A stretch of 10,630 nt of DNA from Candidatus Pacearchaeota archaeon RBG_13_36_9 (lineage in GTDB: Archaea; Nanobdellota; Nanobdellia; Pacearchaeales; GW2011-AR1): positions 1,976-12,605 of the forward strand of contig MFWN01000024.1 in assembly GCA_001786395.1 (NCBI GenBank). Reading direction: 5' to 3'. Below the pieces are notes generated by a model. It was given only the letters and a program-made list of their open reading frames with translations. It was not told the DNA's origin and made no database searches. Within the stretch, counting starts at the first letter, position 1. Every line of letters begins with the position of its first letter. This document shows positions 1 through 5,630 of the stretch, in pieces. A program made the translations under genes and the position numbers.

Positions 1-217
1 CTTCTAAGTAGAAATCCGGATACCACCGCCTTTCTTTTTCAGTGTCTTTCGGCAGTTTCTCTTCTACAAGAAGCTGCTTTTCGTAAGTGTATCTAATATT
101 ATATTTGTTAAGTATCTCTTCAATTATTCTTTTTCCAGCTGACTTTTCTTTTTCCTCATCATCTCCTTTACCTAAGCCATATCCCTTTTCCACTGCATAT
201 TCTAAATTCTGTTTCAT
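1..217 (-). CDS. PD-(D/E)XK-type nuclease, N-terminal part (cut by window edge)
   Basis: Reading leftwards from an ATG at 217, an open frame of 72 codons runs off the window. After a charged N-terminus, a helix around residues 28-40 (GKRIIEEILNKYN) with Glu33/Glu34 is followed by YTYEKQLL and then YPDFYLE, with Pro67-Asp68. This order (Glu-bearing helix, 'YE' strand, PDFYL) is the start of the PD-(D/E)XK nuclease fold seen in Vsr-like and helicase-associated nucleases. The ExK half of the active site would lie outside the window, so catalysis cannot be confirmed. A TATA-like box at 248-255 sits about 31 bases upstream of the ATG, supporting this start. The gene diverges from the BRO-N gene. 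Nuclease fold is fairly likely; the biological role (repair, restriction or a mobile element) is unknown. Confidence 0.6.
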   Translation of the reverse strand, partial: MKQNLEYAVEKGYGLGKGDDEEKEKSAGKRIIEEILNKYNIRYTYEKQLLVEEKLPKDTEKERRWYPDFYLE

Positions 218-247
218 TTATTTTTCAATGTTTTTTAGGTTTTTAAA

Positions 248-255
248 TATTTATA
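248..255 (-). promoter_or_regulatory. TATA-like box of the nuclease gene
   Basis: Read on the minus strand the box is TATAAATA, inside a longer A+T stretch, about 31 bases upstream of the ATG at 217. That is the archaeal spacing for a leaderless or very short-leader transcript. It forms half of a divergent promoter region with the box at 306-313. Confidence 0.5.
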
Positions 256-305
256 TACTATCCTATACATTATATATTACTATGTCTATACTAATTATAG
301 CAAGG

Positions 306-313
306 TTTATATA
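306..313 (+). promoter_or_regulatory. TATA-like box of the BRO-N / wHTH / PIN transcript
   Basis: TTTATATA preceded by AAGG (a possible BRE) lies 22-29 bases upstream of the ATG at 335, so transcription would begin at or next to the start codon. No Shine-Dalgarno sequence precedes that ATG, which fits a leaderless mRNA. No comparable box was seen between this gene and the next two, so all three may share this promoter. Confidence 0.55.
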
Positions 314-334
314 CTTATTTATTATTGAATAATT

Positions 335-826
335 ATGGCAGAGGAAAAAAAGGAAAATTGCAAGGAAAAGGAAGAAAAAGAGAAAGAAAATAAGAAAATC
401 GAAGGCAGCGAGACGCATATTGCAATTTTCAATGGAAAAGAGATAAGAAGAAAGCTAATTGGGGATAAATGGTTTTTTTCTGTTGTGGATGTTGTTGGGG
501 CTTTGACTGAAAGCCATCGCCCAAGGAAGTATTGGTCAGATTTAAAAATAAAACTAATTGAAGAAGGCTCTGAGTTGTCCGCAAAAATCGGACAACTGAA
601 ACTTATATCTTCAGATGGCAAGGAATATGGGACAGACTGCGCAGATACAGAAGGAGTTTTCAGGATAATACAGTCAATTCCTTCTAAAAAGGCAGAGCCT
701 TTTAAAAGATGGCTGGCAAAAGTTGGATATGAGAGGTTGCAGGAAATGCAAGAAAAGAGCTGGAATCAAAAACAGGAGAAAGCGTTGTTAGTGAAGATAA
801 TTTCTTGGAGGAGCCTGAGAAGATAA
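335..826 (+). CDS. BRO-N domain (phage antirepressor-like) protein, truncated and frameshifted
   Basis: Residues 1-26 are a Lys/Glu-rich extension. From about 28 to 137 the protein is a typical BRO-N domain: IAIFNGKEIRR, WFFSVVDVVGALT, the YW..LK segment, DCADTEGVFRIIQSIPS and EPFKRWLAKVGYERLQE. BRO-N proteins are DNA-binding proteins of viruses, proviruses and mobile elements, often transcriptional antirepressors. Family members I know usually run to about 250-300 residues, with further conserved sequence after YERLQE and a C-terminal EVAGNARKELE-like tail. Here the frame leaves the family after residue 137 and ends in an unrelated KSWNQKQ... segment. The expected tail is instead readable in another frame from 733 (see that entry). 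The DNA-binding domain could still fold, but this is most likely a decayed gene. It is first in line before the winged-helix/PIN pair. Confidence 0.8.
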   Translation: MAEEKKENCKEKEEKEKENKKIEGSETHIAIFNGKEIRRKLIGDKWFFSVVDVVGALTESHRPRKYWSDLKIKLIEEGSELSAKIGQLKLISSDGKEYGTDCADTEGVFRIIQSIPSKKAEPFKRWLAKVGYERLQEMQEKSWNQKQEKALLVKIISWRSLRR

Positions 827-879
827 AAAGGAAGAGAAGGAAGAAGATGGCAGAAATTAAACAAGTTTCATTGAGCTAA
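733..879 (+). pseudogene. Out-of-frame C-terminal tail of the BRO-N gene
   Basis: In a different frame from the 335-826 ORF, 48 codons read EVAGNARKELESKTGESVV, then SEDNFLEEPEKIKRKRRKK, ending with TAA at 877-879. EVAGNARK(D/E)LE..(T/S)GK.VVS..NFL is, from my knowledge of the family, the conserved end of full-length BRO-N proteins. It joins the N-terminal domain exactly at the bases GAGGTTGCAGGAAAT (733-747), which encode family-like residues in both frames. The simplest reading is a deletion of the middle of the gene between two short direct repeats, leaving one copy and a shifted frame. TAA lies one base before the next gene's ATG, so the original gene abutted the winged-helix gene. Confidence 0.65.
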
Positions 880-880
880 A

Positions 881-1906
881 ATGGCAGAAGAAAGAGAAAA
901 GAAATCTCCAGAGGAGATTAAGGAAAAGATACTTGAAGCCCTTAATAATAAGCCCTTGAATGCGCAGGAGATTAGCAAGGCTATAAATTCCAACTGGAGC
1001 ACTGTTAAAAGTTATGTTTTGGAACTTCTTGAAGAAAAAAAAATAAAGGAAATAATTGCAACAGATAAAATCAGCTATTATCAGAAGATTACAGAAACTT
1101 ACTATAACATTCCTATAACAAAAGAACAAGAGGACTTATTCAGGTTTCTATTCAGCGCAATCATTGAGGAATATAAAAGGCAAAATAGGATACCTAAAAA
1201 AACCGAACTTGCAAAAGACTCAGTAGATGTAATAAACAGGCTAAACCTAAAACTTCCAACTGCATGGTATGTCTATGGGCAAATACCCTTAATGATTCCT
1301 GATCCAACAAAAGAATTTTCAACAAATCATACTCCTAAAAATGCCCAAGAGATACGTGAAGAAATAAAACACGTTTTAAATGCTAATAAGGGCATGAAAG
1401 TAAGAGAAAGAGAAAAAATCCATTATGTCAAATATGATAACCCTCTCTACCAGATCAAAGAAAAGTTAATTAGGGGGGCTTCTTATATGGAAAATGAAAA
1501 AAAAGTCATTGATGATTTCACTGAGTTTTACGTAAAATGCCCTATCTCAGACTTCCCTGAAATATTTGATTTGACTGAGAAGCTATATTCATTAGTGAAC
1601 AAACTAAAAATACTTGGATGTTTAAAAAAATATAAGCTAGAGATAGTGCTTTCACTGGACTCCTTGTGGAAATTCATTGCAGCTTACCAACTTCTAGACT
1701 CTATATCTAAAAACCCCCAGTATAATAGAAATGAGCTCCTGCAATTTAATCTGGGGCCGGCTATTGAGACAAAAAAGTATTGCGCTCAGGAAGCAATATC
1801 TAATTTAGAATCAATCTACTTAAGTGAGCTTACAGACAAAGAATTTGACATCTCAGAAGAAGCAAAAGAAGTGAGAGAGATCATGTCTGGCTGGGATGGG
1901 GGATAA
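881..1906 (+). CDS. Winged-helix DNA-binding protein, putative partner/antitoxin of the PIN nuclease
   Basis: Residues 12-68 form a winged helix-turn-helix: IKEKILEALNNKPLNAQEI, then SKAINSNWSTVKSYVLELLEEKK as recognition helix, and IIATDKISYYQ as wing. The remaining 270 residues are mostly helical (for example 84-100, 153-170, 203-250 and 322-336), with no membrane segment, signal peptide or catalytic motif that I recognise. The ORF ends two bases before the PIN gene, and the sequence at their junction (GGGATGGGGG) can serve as the ribosome-binding site of the PIN gene, so the two are translationally coupled. A DNA-binding protein encoded directly upstream of a PIN nuclease is the usual layout of archaeal VapBC-like modules, but this partner is far larger than ordinary VapB-type antitoxins. 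The winged helix is solid; the antitoxin role is inference. An alternative is a sensor/regulator of a defence nuclease. Confidence 0.6.
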   Translation: MAEEREKKSPEEIKEKILEALNNKPLNAQEISKAINSNWSTVKSYVLELLEEKKIKEIIATDKISYYQKITETYYNIPITKEQEDLFRFLFSAIIEEYKRQNRIPKKTELAKDSVDVINRLNLKLPTAWYVYGQIPLMIPDPTKEFSTNHTPKNAQEIREEIKHVLNANKGMKVREREKIHYVKYDNPLYQIKEKLIRGASYMENEKKVIDDFTEFYVKCPISDFPEIFDLTEKLYSLVNKLKILGCLKKYKLEIVLSLDSLWKFIAAYQLLDSISKNPQYNRNELLQFNLGPAIETKKYCAQEAISNLESIYLSELTDKEFDISEEAKEVREIMSGWDGG

Positions 1907-1908
1907 AA

Positions 1909-2544
1909 ATGGACAGTTTTTTTGATACCTCCGCAGTAATCCATTACGGCACCTACTCTAAACTTATCAATATAGAATTCATAAAAAAATGCTACGAACA
2001 CATATCGAATAAAAGCGGGAAATTCTTGCTAGGTTATTATATAGAAGAAGAAATAAAAACAAGAATAAAAAAGAGAAGGATAATCTATCAAGAAGCATTA
2101 AATAAAATAATAAATCCTTCTTATGGGTTAACCAACTCCAAATACTTCAACGATTTAAGCAAGAGGGATCAGGATACTGTAAAAAGACTTTATGAAGCGA
2201 ATAAGAATAAAGATTCCCGCGAAATAAAGAAAATATTTTCAGAAGACCAGGATGTTTTTGAGATGAGAATAAACAGGTTCTTTAAATTCTTGGTGGATAT
2301 AAGGCTTGTCAGAGTAGAAGATATTAGGCAGGAGCTGCTCTCTATTGTAAAAGAAAATGGATATAGCCATGCTGATTGTTTAGTATTAACAAGCGCATTG
2401 CAGGCGCAAGAAGGAAGGGAAATTTTTTGTTTTGCAGCTGCTGACAGGCATTTTGATCCAAATGGATATGAGTTTTTAAAAGAGGATCAGAGGACGAAGG
2501 ATATAAAATTCCCAGTATTGAAAAATTTCTTATTTGAAAATTAA
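1909..2544 (+). CDS. PIN-domain ribonuclease (putative toxin/effector)
   Basis: The protein starts with FFDTSAVI (Asp6), the first acidic residue of the PIN active site. A Glu cluster at 46-48 (YYIEEEIK), HADCLVL with Asp156, and FAAADRHF with Asp179 complete the expected tetrad in the right order. PIN domains cut single-stranded RNA with bound metal ions, and many act as VapC toxins. At 211 residues it is longer than a typical VapC (about 130): a Lys/Arg-rich helical insertion (about 50-135) separates the second and third acidic positions. That length suggests a larger PIN subfamily rather than classical VapC. The ATG at 1909 follows the upstream stop by two bases. The 3' end overlaps the RadC gene tail to tail. 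All four catalytic acids are present, so it is probably active. Confidence 0.75.
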   Translation: MDSFFDTSAVIHYGTYSKLINIEFIKKCYEHISNKSGKFLLGYYIEEEIKTRIKKRRIIYQEALNKIINPSYGLTNSKYFNDLSKRDQDTVKRLYEANKNKDSREIKKIFSEDQDVFEMRINRFFKFLVDIRLVRVEDIRQELLSIVKENGYSHADCLVLTSALQAQEGREIFCFAAADRHFDPNGYEFLKEDQRTKDIKFPVLKNFLFEN

Positions 2545-3236
2545 TGTTTCTCCACCCAGCTCCATTGCCCTTCTCTTGAGATTATCACGCTGTCTAGGAT
2601 ATTTATCCCTATTTCTTCTCCGGATTTCATTAGCTTTTCTGTTATTTCCAGGTCTTCACTGCTGGGATTTGGATCTCCGCTTGGATGATTATGAACAAGA
2701 ATTATTTTTGATGCGCTGTTTTTAATTGCAGGCTTAAAAATCTCTCTTGGATGGACAATGGATGCATCTAAAATGCCCTTGCTTATTAATTGCTCTCCAA
2801 TTATGTTGTTTTTTGTGTCTAACATTAAAATATAGAAGTTTTCCTGCTTCTCGTCTTTTAAGAGCTCATTAAAATGGCTGAAAACATCATTTGCACAGGT
2901 AATTTTTTTTACTGGATGCTTCGCCTGGCTTATTCTTTTTTGAAGCTCTGCAATAGTCAGGATTTGCATTGCTTTGCTTGGGCCTATGCCATTTATTTTT
3001 TGTAACTCTATCAGGGAGCATTCCAAAAGCTTGTCCAAGCCATATTCTCTGATTAAACGATTGGACATTTCAATTACATTTTCTCCTCCTTCATATTTTC
3101 CTTCTTTGTTCTTTTTGCCTCTTGTTCCTGTTCTCAGAAGAATTGCAAAAAGTTCAGCTTCACTTAGTGCCCCGGGACCTGATTTAAGAAAACGCTCTCT
3201 TGGACGACACTCTTTTGGCATGTCCTTTATTTTCAT
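2541..3236 (-). CDS. radC: RadC family protein (JAB/MPN+ metalloprotein, UPF0758)
   Basis: Full-length RadC-type protein of 231 residues. The N-terminal part has the family opener MPKECRPRERFLKSGPGALS (6-25), ELFAILLRTGTRG, and a helix-hairpin-helix INGIGPSKA (81-89). The C-terminal JAB/MPN+ domain holds Glu148 (GEQLISKG), then HNHPSGDPNPSSED with His182, His184, Ser187 and Asp195, the complete zinc-binding JAMM signature. The old DNA-repair assignment of RadC is not well supported; members are common on genomic islands and phage-like elements. Activity on a peptide, isopeptide or nucleic-acid-linked substrate is possible but unknown. The stop overlaps that of the PIN gene on the other strand by two bases. 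A TATA-like box sits just upstream of the ATG. Confidence 0.9.
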   Translation of the reverse strand: MKIKDMPKECRPRERFLKSGPGALSEAELFAILLRTGTRGKKNKEGKYEGGENVIEMSNRLIREYGLDKLLECSLIELQKINGIGPSKAMQILTIAELQKRISQAKHPVKKITCANDVFSHFNELLKDEKQENFYILMLDTKNNIIGEQLISKGILDASIVHPREIFKPAIKNSASKIILVHNHPSGDPNPSSEDLEITEKLMKSGEEIGINILDSVIISREGQWSWVEKH

Positions 3237-3257
3237 GAGAATTATAAGGCATAAGGT

Positions 3258-3266
3258 GTTATAAAG
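3258..3266 (-). promoter_or_regulatory. TATA-like box of radC
   Basis: CTTTATAAC on the minus strand lies 22-30 bases upstream of the ATG at 3236, so the transcript would be nearly leaderless. It supports separate transcription from the 174-residue gene further upstream on the same strand. Confidence 0.45.
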
Positions 3267-3324
3267 ATTATTAGGGTGGAAGATAAGCTTAAGAGAAAAT
3301 GAACCTAAAAGTTTTTATCAACAA

Positions 3325-3849
3325 CTAATTTATCCTTGCTTTGAAATCTGGGTGCTCTAAACCCCCATAATACTCTTCAGTAGAGATTATTCTAAAGTGT
3401 TTTTGAAATTTTTCTAAAACATATCTAAATGGAATGATTAATATTGGGGTATTTGGCATGGCGCTAGGGGGAGTGAATAAGCTAACAGCAGCCATTCTCT
3501 CATAATGCTCAACCCCGAGCCTAGAAAAAACATAGGTTATTTTTCCATTAACAATATGGGCCCCTTCCCCGTCCATATCAATGTGCTGCTCTATATTATC
3601 TAACTGAAAACAAAGACCCATGCAGCCTGCATTAATATAAGAGTTTCTTAAAGACACTCCTTGTTTAGGAATAGGGGCAAAAAGATAGTTATTTCCAGTT
3701 ACAAATTCTTTTGCAGGGCCTCTTTCTTGAAATTCTTCCCAAGTAAAAGGCTTTATTCTTCCTTCAGGCATTGTAGAGTCATATAAATCCCATTCATGAC
3801 TTTCAATAAGCTGTTTTAATTCTTTGCTTTGAGGAAATATCTTATCCAT
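3325..3849 (-). CDS. Hypothetical protein, 174 residues
   Basis: I do not recognise a family. It is a soluble-looking mixed alpha/beta protein with no signal peptide, membrane helix or low-complexity stretch. Notable segments are the acidic/aromatic start (ESHEWDLYDSTMPEGRIKPF, 16-35), a Gly/Cys patch INAGCMGLCFQL (72-83), FTPPSAMPNTPILIIPFRYV (125-144), and an aromatic tail with EEYYGGLEHPDF. Gene-like composition, normal length and a closing TAG make it a real gene rather than a chance ORF. A TAATATAG box lies about 35 bases upstream of the ATG, and GGAAAG precedes the start at a moderate distance. The stop lies 88 bases before the start of radC on the same strand, but radC has its own promoter, so they are probably not one operon. 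Function unknown. Confidence 0.6.
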   Translation of the reverse strand: MDKIFPQSKELKQLIESHEWDLYDSTMPEGRIKPFTWEEFQERGPAKEFVTGNNYLFAPIPKQGVSLRNSYINAGCMGLCFQLDNIEQHIDMDGEGAHIVNGKITYVFSRLGVEHYERMAAVSLFTPPSAMPNTPILIIPFRYVLEKFQKHFRIISTEEYYGGLEHPDFKARIN

Positions 3850-3939
3850 CTTAATTTATCAGAACTCTCTTTCCTTTTTAGGGCTATATTACACAATTTA
3901 GAGGTTTTTAAGGTTTTCTCAGATATTAAAACTATTAAC

Positions 3940-3950
3940 ATTTAAATAAA
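3940..3950 (+). promoter_or_regulatory. TATA-like box of the DUF3175 gene
   Basis: ATTTAAATAAA lies 20-30 bases upstream of the ATG at 3970 with no Shine-Dalgarno sequence between, fitting a leaderless transcript. Confidence 0.45.
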
Positions 3951-3969
3951 TCTTCTTGTTTATTAGATT

Positions 3970-4263
3970 ATGAAAAACAAGAAATGGGTTCAGGATATAA
4001 CAACCGATTCTACTTCTCCTCCTGAAGGCATTTTTACAAAAGATGCTGAAACTATTGCGAGAATCATGGCTAGGAAAGATGTAAGCCCTTTGGGAACTGG
4101 CTCTGCAATAAGAATGGTGCAGTATTTTATCAATCGGGGAGGGAAAGGGCTTTCTTCTGAGAGAAGAGAAGAGCTGGAAAAAGCGAAGAAAATATTGCAG
4201 GAAAGATTGAGGAAAGAAAAGATGAGTAAAAAAAGAATAAAAAAGTATTTAAAGGCAGTTTAA
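3970..4263 (+). CDS. DUF3175 family protein
   Basis: This 97-residue basic protein matches the DUF3175 pattern as I know it: KWVQDITTDS near the start, then PEGIFTKDAETIARIMAR, a helix with SAIRMVQYFINRGGKGLS (the best conserved part, residues about 44-61), and a Lys/Arg-rich C-terminal helix (RREELEKAKKILQERLRKEK). The family is small and uncharacterised; it occurs in bacteria and archaea, and I know of no assigned reaction. The highly charged C-terminus (KMSKKRIKKYLKAV) suggests nucleic-acid contact, which is inference. It is transcribed alone: the gene before it is on the opposite strand and what follows is the long stretch without full genes. Confidence 0.75.
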   Translation: MKNKKWVQDITTDSTSPPEGIFTKDAETIARIMARKDVSPLGTGSAIRMVQYFINRGGKGLSSERREELEKAKKILQERLRKEKMSKKRIKKYLKAV

Positions 4264-4590
4264 GGTAATAATATGCGAAAAATATTTATATATGGACCTA
4301 TTAATCAACTAATATCCTAAAAATCATATTTCAACTTAATCAAAAAAATACAATCTGCAACTGAAGATAATTTATCTTCAAATGAACAGCATACACCGAC
4401 AACAGAGAAAGCCAATACAGAAGACAAAGACATTTACAGATGATTGAAGAGACAGTGCAGAAAAACTATGAAAATAATTCATAGATAACTAAGAAGATAA
4501 GTTAGATGGTTCTTTGTTAATTGTGGAGAATTAGTTTCTCTGGATAAAATAACATTTTAGAAGCGGAAAACCCTGAAATAGCCCAATAGC
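4264..4590 (+). other. Gene-poor stretch with a possible decayed acidic ORF
   Basis: No complete gene is visible. A TATA-like run (AAAAATATTTATATATGG, near 4279-4296) could drive transcription. After it, 40 codons are open from 4321 to 4443 without an ATG; the latter part (ATEDNLSSNEQHTPTTEKAN) is Glu/Thr-rich and protein-like. A short frame in another register starts at ATG 4440 (MIEETVQKNYENNS, stop at 4482-4484) and could be its continuation after a frameshift. The remainder to 4590 is A+T-rich with only a small GAGAA/TTCTC hairpin. I read it as probable gene debris, with low certainty. Confidence 0.3.
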
Positions 4591-4756
4591 TCATTTGGGA
4601 GAAAGGACATGCCTATGAAACAATTTAGTATTGTCGTGAAATAACCGGTTCATTTGGGAGAAAGGACATGCCTATGAAACAATTTAGTATTGTCGTGAAA
4701 TAACCGGTTCATTTGGGAGAAAGGACATGCCTATGAAACAATTCAGTATTGTTGTA
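4591..4756 (+). repeat. 59-bp tandem repeat, 2.8 copies
   Basis: Copies begin at 4591, 4650 and 4709. Copies 1 and 2 are identical over 59 bases; copy 3 stops matching at about 4754 and has two substitutions before that. Each unit holds TTTGGGAGAAAGGAC, a good Shine-Dalgarno context, then ATG and the mini-ORF MPMKQFSIVVK ending in TAA (4609-4644 and 4668-4703). Since 59 is not a multiple of three, the copies cannot be one repeated protein; each starts and stops on its own. The junctions carry the palindrome AACCGGTT. There are no spacers, so this is not a CRISPR array. Confidence 0.9.
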
Positions 4757-4768
4757 CCCTGTTTGTAA
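4727..4768 (+). pseudogene. 5' end of a family 2 glycosyltransferase gene (remnant)
   Basis: In the third repeat copy the mini-ORF reads MPMKQFSIVVPCL and stops. M-K-x-F-S-I-V-V-P-C is the standard beginning of family 2 glycosyltransferases (usually followed by YNE and the nucleotide-sugar binding strand). Nothing downstream continues that family in any frame. So this appears to be only the ribosome-binding site and first ten codons of such a gene; the two upstream copies lost even the Pro-Cys pair. A peptide this short could match by chance, but the context (good Shine-Dalgarno, start codon, exact family opener) makes chance less likely. Confidence 0.45.
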
Positions 4769-4809
4769 ATTATCTGAGTTAGGAGTCATATTCTTGAAAG
4801 GATTCTAAA

Positions 4810-5091
4810 GTGATTAGAAAACCTTTATTGATAATTCTGGGCTTCTGGATTGTGGGAACTCTCGTTCTGCTGCTTGGCCAAACGAACCTGGCAACTATAC
4901 TGGTACAAACAGCAGAAGCAGAGAATCTTGTCGCTGGTCTGGATGTGGATATTGGCTCAGCGGCAACGAATGTGGCAGGAAATTGGATGACTGCGAGCTG
5001 CGAAGAAGCAAGAGCTGCGCCGAATTCCCTTTTCAATAACCTCACTGCAAAGAAGATAATGTTGGCTGACGCGTCCTTCTATTATACCTAG
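4810..5091 (+). other. Ambiguous G+C-rich ORF: putative membrane-anchored small protein or gene fragment
   Basis: From a GTG at 4810 an open frame of 93 codons begins with a convincing hydrophobic helix (PLLIILGFWIVGTLVLLLG, residues 5-23), followed by an Ala/Asn-rich part with no recognised domain. No clear Shine-Dalgarno or TATA box precedes it. A second frame over the same bases (4818-5039, no start codon) encodes a six-cysteine sequence that looks equally protein-like, so the true frame is uncertain (next entry). By hand count 62 of the 120 bases at 4861-4980 are G or C, against 31 of 120 at 2041-2160 in the PIN gene, so this segment is compositionally foreign or under different constraints. 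Real translation of this frame is possible but unproven. Confidence 0.3.
4818..5039 (+). pseudogene. Possible fragment of a Cys-rich secreted protein
   Basis: This frame is open for 73 codons between a TAG and a TAA, with no ATG. Its product has cysteines at relative positions 12, 38, 43, 52, 59 and 67, within segments such as SCRWSGCGYWLSGNECG and LDDCELRRSKSC. The rhythm C-x4-C-x8-C-x6-C-x7-C with Gly and Trp near the second Cys resembles the Cys-rich repeats of large secreted proteins in uncultivated archaea. The lack of a start and the sharp ends suggest an internal gene piece. It competes with the 4810-5091 frame; both cannot be the native one. Confidence 0.3.
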
Positions 5092-5125
5092 CCGGGTAAA
5101 GAAGATGCGTTCAGCAGAACTTGCT

Positions 5126-5154
5126 GTAAGTCCGTTGCAAAGCAACTGACTTAC
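5126..5154 (+). repeat. Hairpin GTAAGTC-GTTGC / GCAAC-GACTTAC
   Basis: Arms GTAAGTC and GTTGC pair with GCAAC and GACTTAC around an AAA loop, with a single C/T mismatch in the stem. It follows a smaller CAGCA/TGCTG hairpin (5112-5126) and comes just before the terminator-like hairpin at 5164, so the three may belong to one structured RNA. Confidence 0.6.
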
Positions 5155-5163
5155 ATATCACCG

Positions 5164-5203
5164 AGACCCTTGTAAGAACTCTCCTTCTTATGAGGGTCTT
5201 TTA
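5164..5203 (+). terminator. Intrinsic-type terminator hairpin with T-tract
   Basis: AGACCCT..TAAGAA pairs with TTCTTA..AGGGTCT (15-position stem with two central mismatches, six-base loop CTCTCC), followed at once by TTTTATT. The form is that of a bacterial intrinsic terminator; archaea normally use T-runs without a hairpin. Confidence 0.55.
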
Positions 5204-5243
5204 TTCTGGCATTATTTAGACGTGTCAGTCCTTTTCTTGAGAT

Positions 5244-5280
5244 CTAGTCCCTTTTTTGTTTATGGGGGGCTAGCAATCAT
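5244..5280 (+). repeat. Hairpin unit 1 with CAATCAT flank
   Basis: CTAGTCCC pairs with GGGGCTAG (one T-G pair) around a T-rich loop, and CAATCAT follows directly at 5274. It is the first of four hairpins in 450 bases that share this 3' flank. Confidence 0.5.
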
Positions 5281-5343
5281 AATATCTTTACCAATTGCCT
5301 TTTCTTTTGTTGATATCAACTTCAGTTTGGCTCCTTATTGAAC

Positions 5344-5416
5344 TGAAGTTAACTTCAAGCTCTCCTGGGTTCTTCGAATCCTCTCCTACGTGAGTTCTTG
5401 GGAGGGCTGCAATCAT
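5344..5416 (+). repeat. Hairpin unit 2: palindrome, CTCCTGGG hairpin, GCAATCAT
   Basis: It begins with the perfect 14-base palindrome TGAAGTTAACTTCA (5344-5357). AGCTCTCC (5358-5365) then pairs with GGGAGGGCT (5400-5408) around a pyrimidine-rich loop, followed by GCAATCAT (5409-5416). A second, overlapping inverted repeat AACTTCAGTT/AACTGAAGTT (5318-5327 with 5341-5350) could fold alternatively. The unit is clearly similar to unit 3 at 5511. Confidence 0.65.
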
Positions 5417-5510
5417 AATAATAAGCGCGAAGTGTTTATCTGGTAAAAAGTTATGGTGAGAATTTTTAATTATAGCCCCCTTGCTTCAGACAGCTTATTT
5501 AATAGTTGTT

Positions 5511-5588
5511 TGAAGCTAACTTCATACTCCTCCTGGGTTAATATTTATCCTCCCTCCCCTCCGTGAATTCCTGGGAGGAGCCAGCATC
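5511..5588 (+). repeat. Hairpin unit 3, homologous to unit 2
   Basis: It begins with TGAAGCTAACTTCA (one change from a perfect palindrome). CTCCTCC (5527-5533) pairs with GGAGGAG (5574-5580), and GCATCAT follows. Shared with unit 2 in the same order are the palindrome, CTCCTGGGTT, a pyrimidine-rich loop, GTGAxTTCxTGGGAGG and the GCA(A)TCAT end, so the two are diverged copies of one element of about 75-80 bases. Confidence 0.65.
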
Positions 5589-5630
5589 ATACAATATAAA
5601 AAATTGCTGCGCGGGTTGTTGTTGCTGACA

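Noticed and set aside
87..332. Plus-strand frame of 81 codons
   Set aside because: It lies opposite the nuclease gene fragment and across the divergent promoters; the product is T-rich low-complexity hydrophobic sequence with no ribosome-binding site.
4591..4756. CRISPR-like array
   Set aside because: The 59-bp units abut directly with no variable spacers, and each contains a start codon and mini-ORF. It is a plain tandem repeat.
4779..5045. Minus-strand frame of 88 codons
   Set aside because: Antisense to the two better plus-strand frames; no promoter, no domain, and the product is a shadow of the G+C-rich segment.
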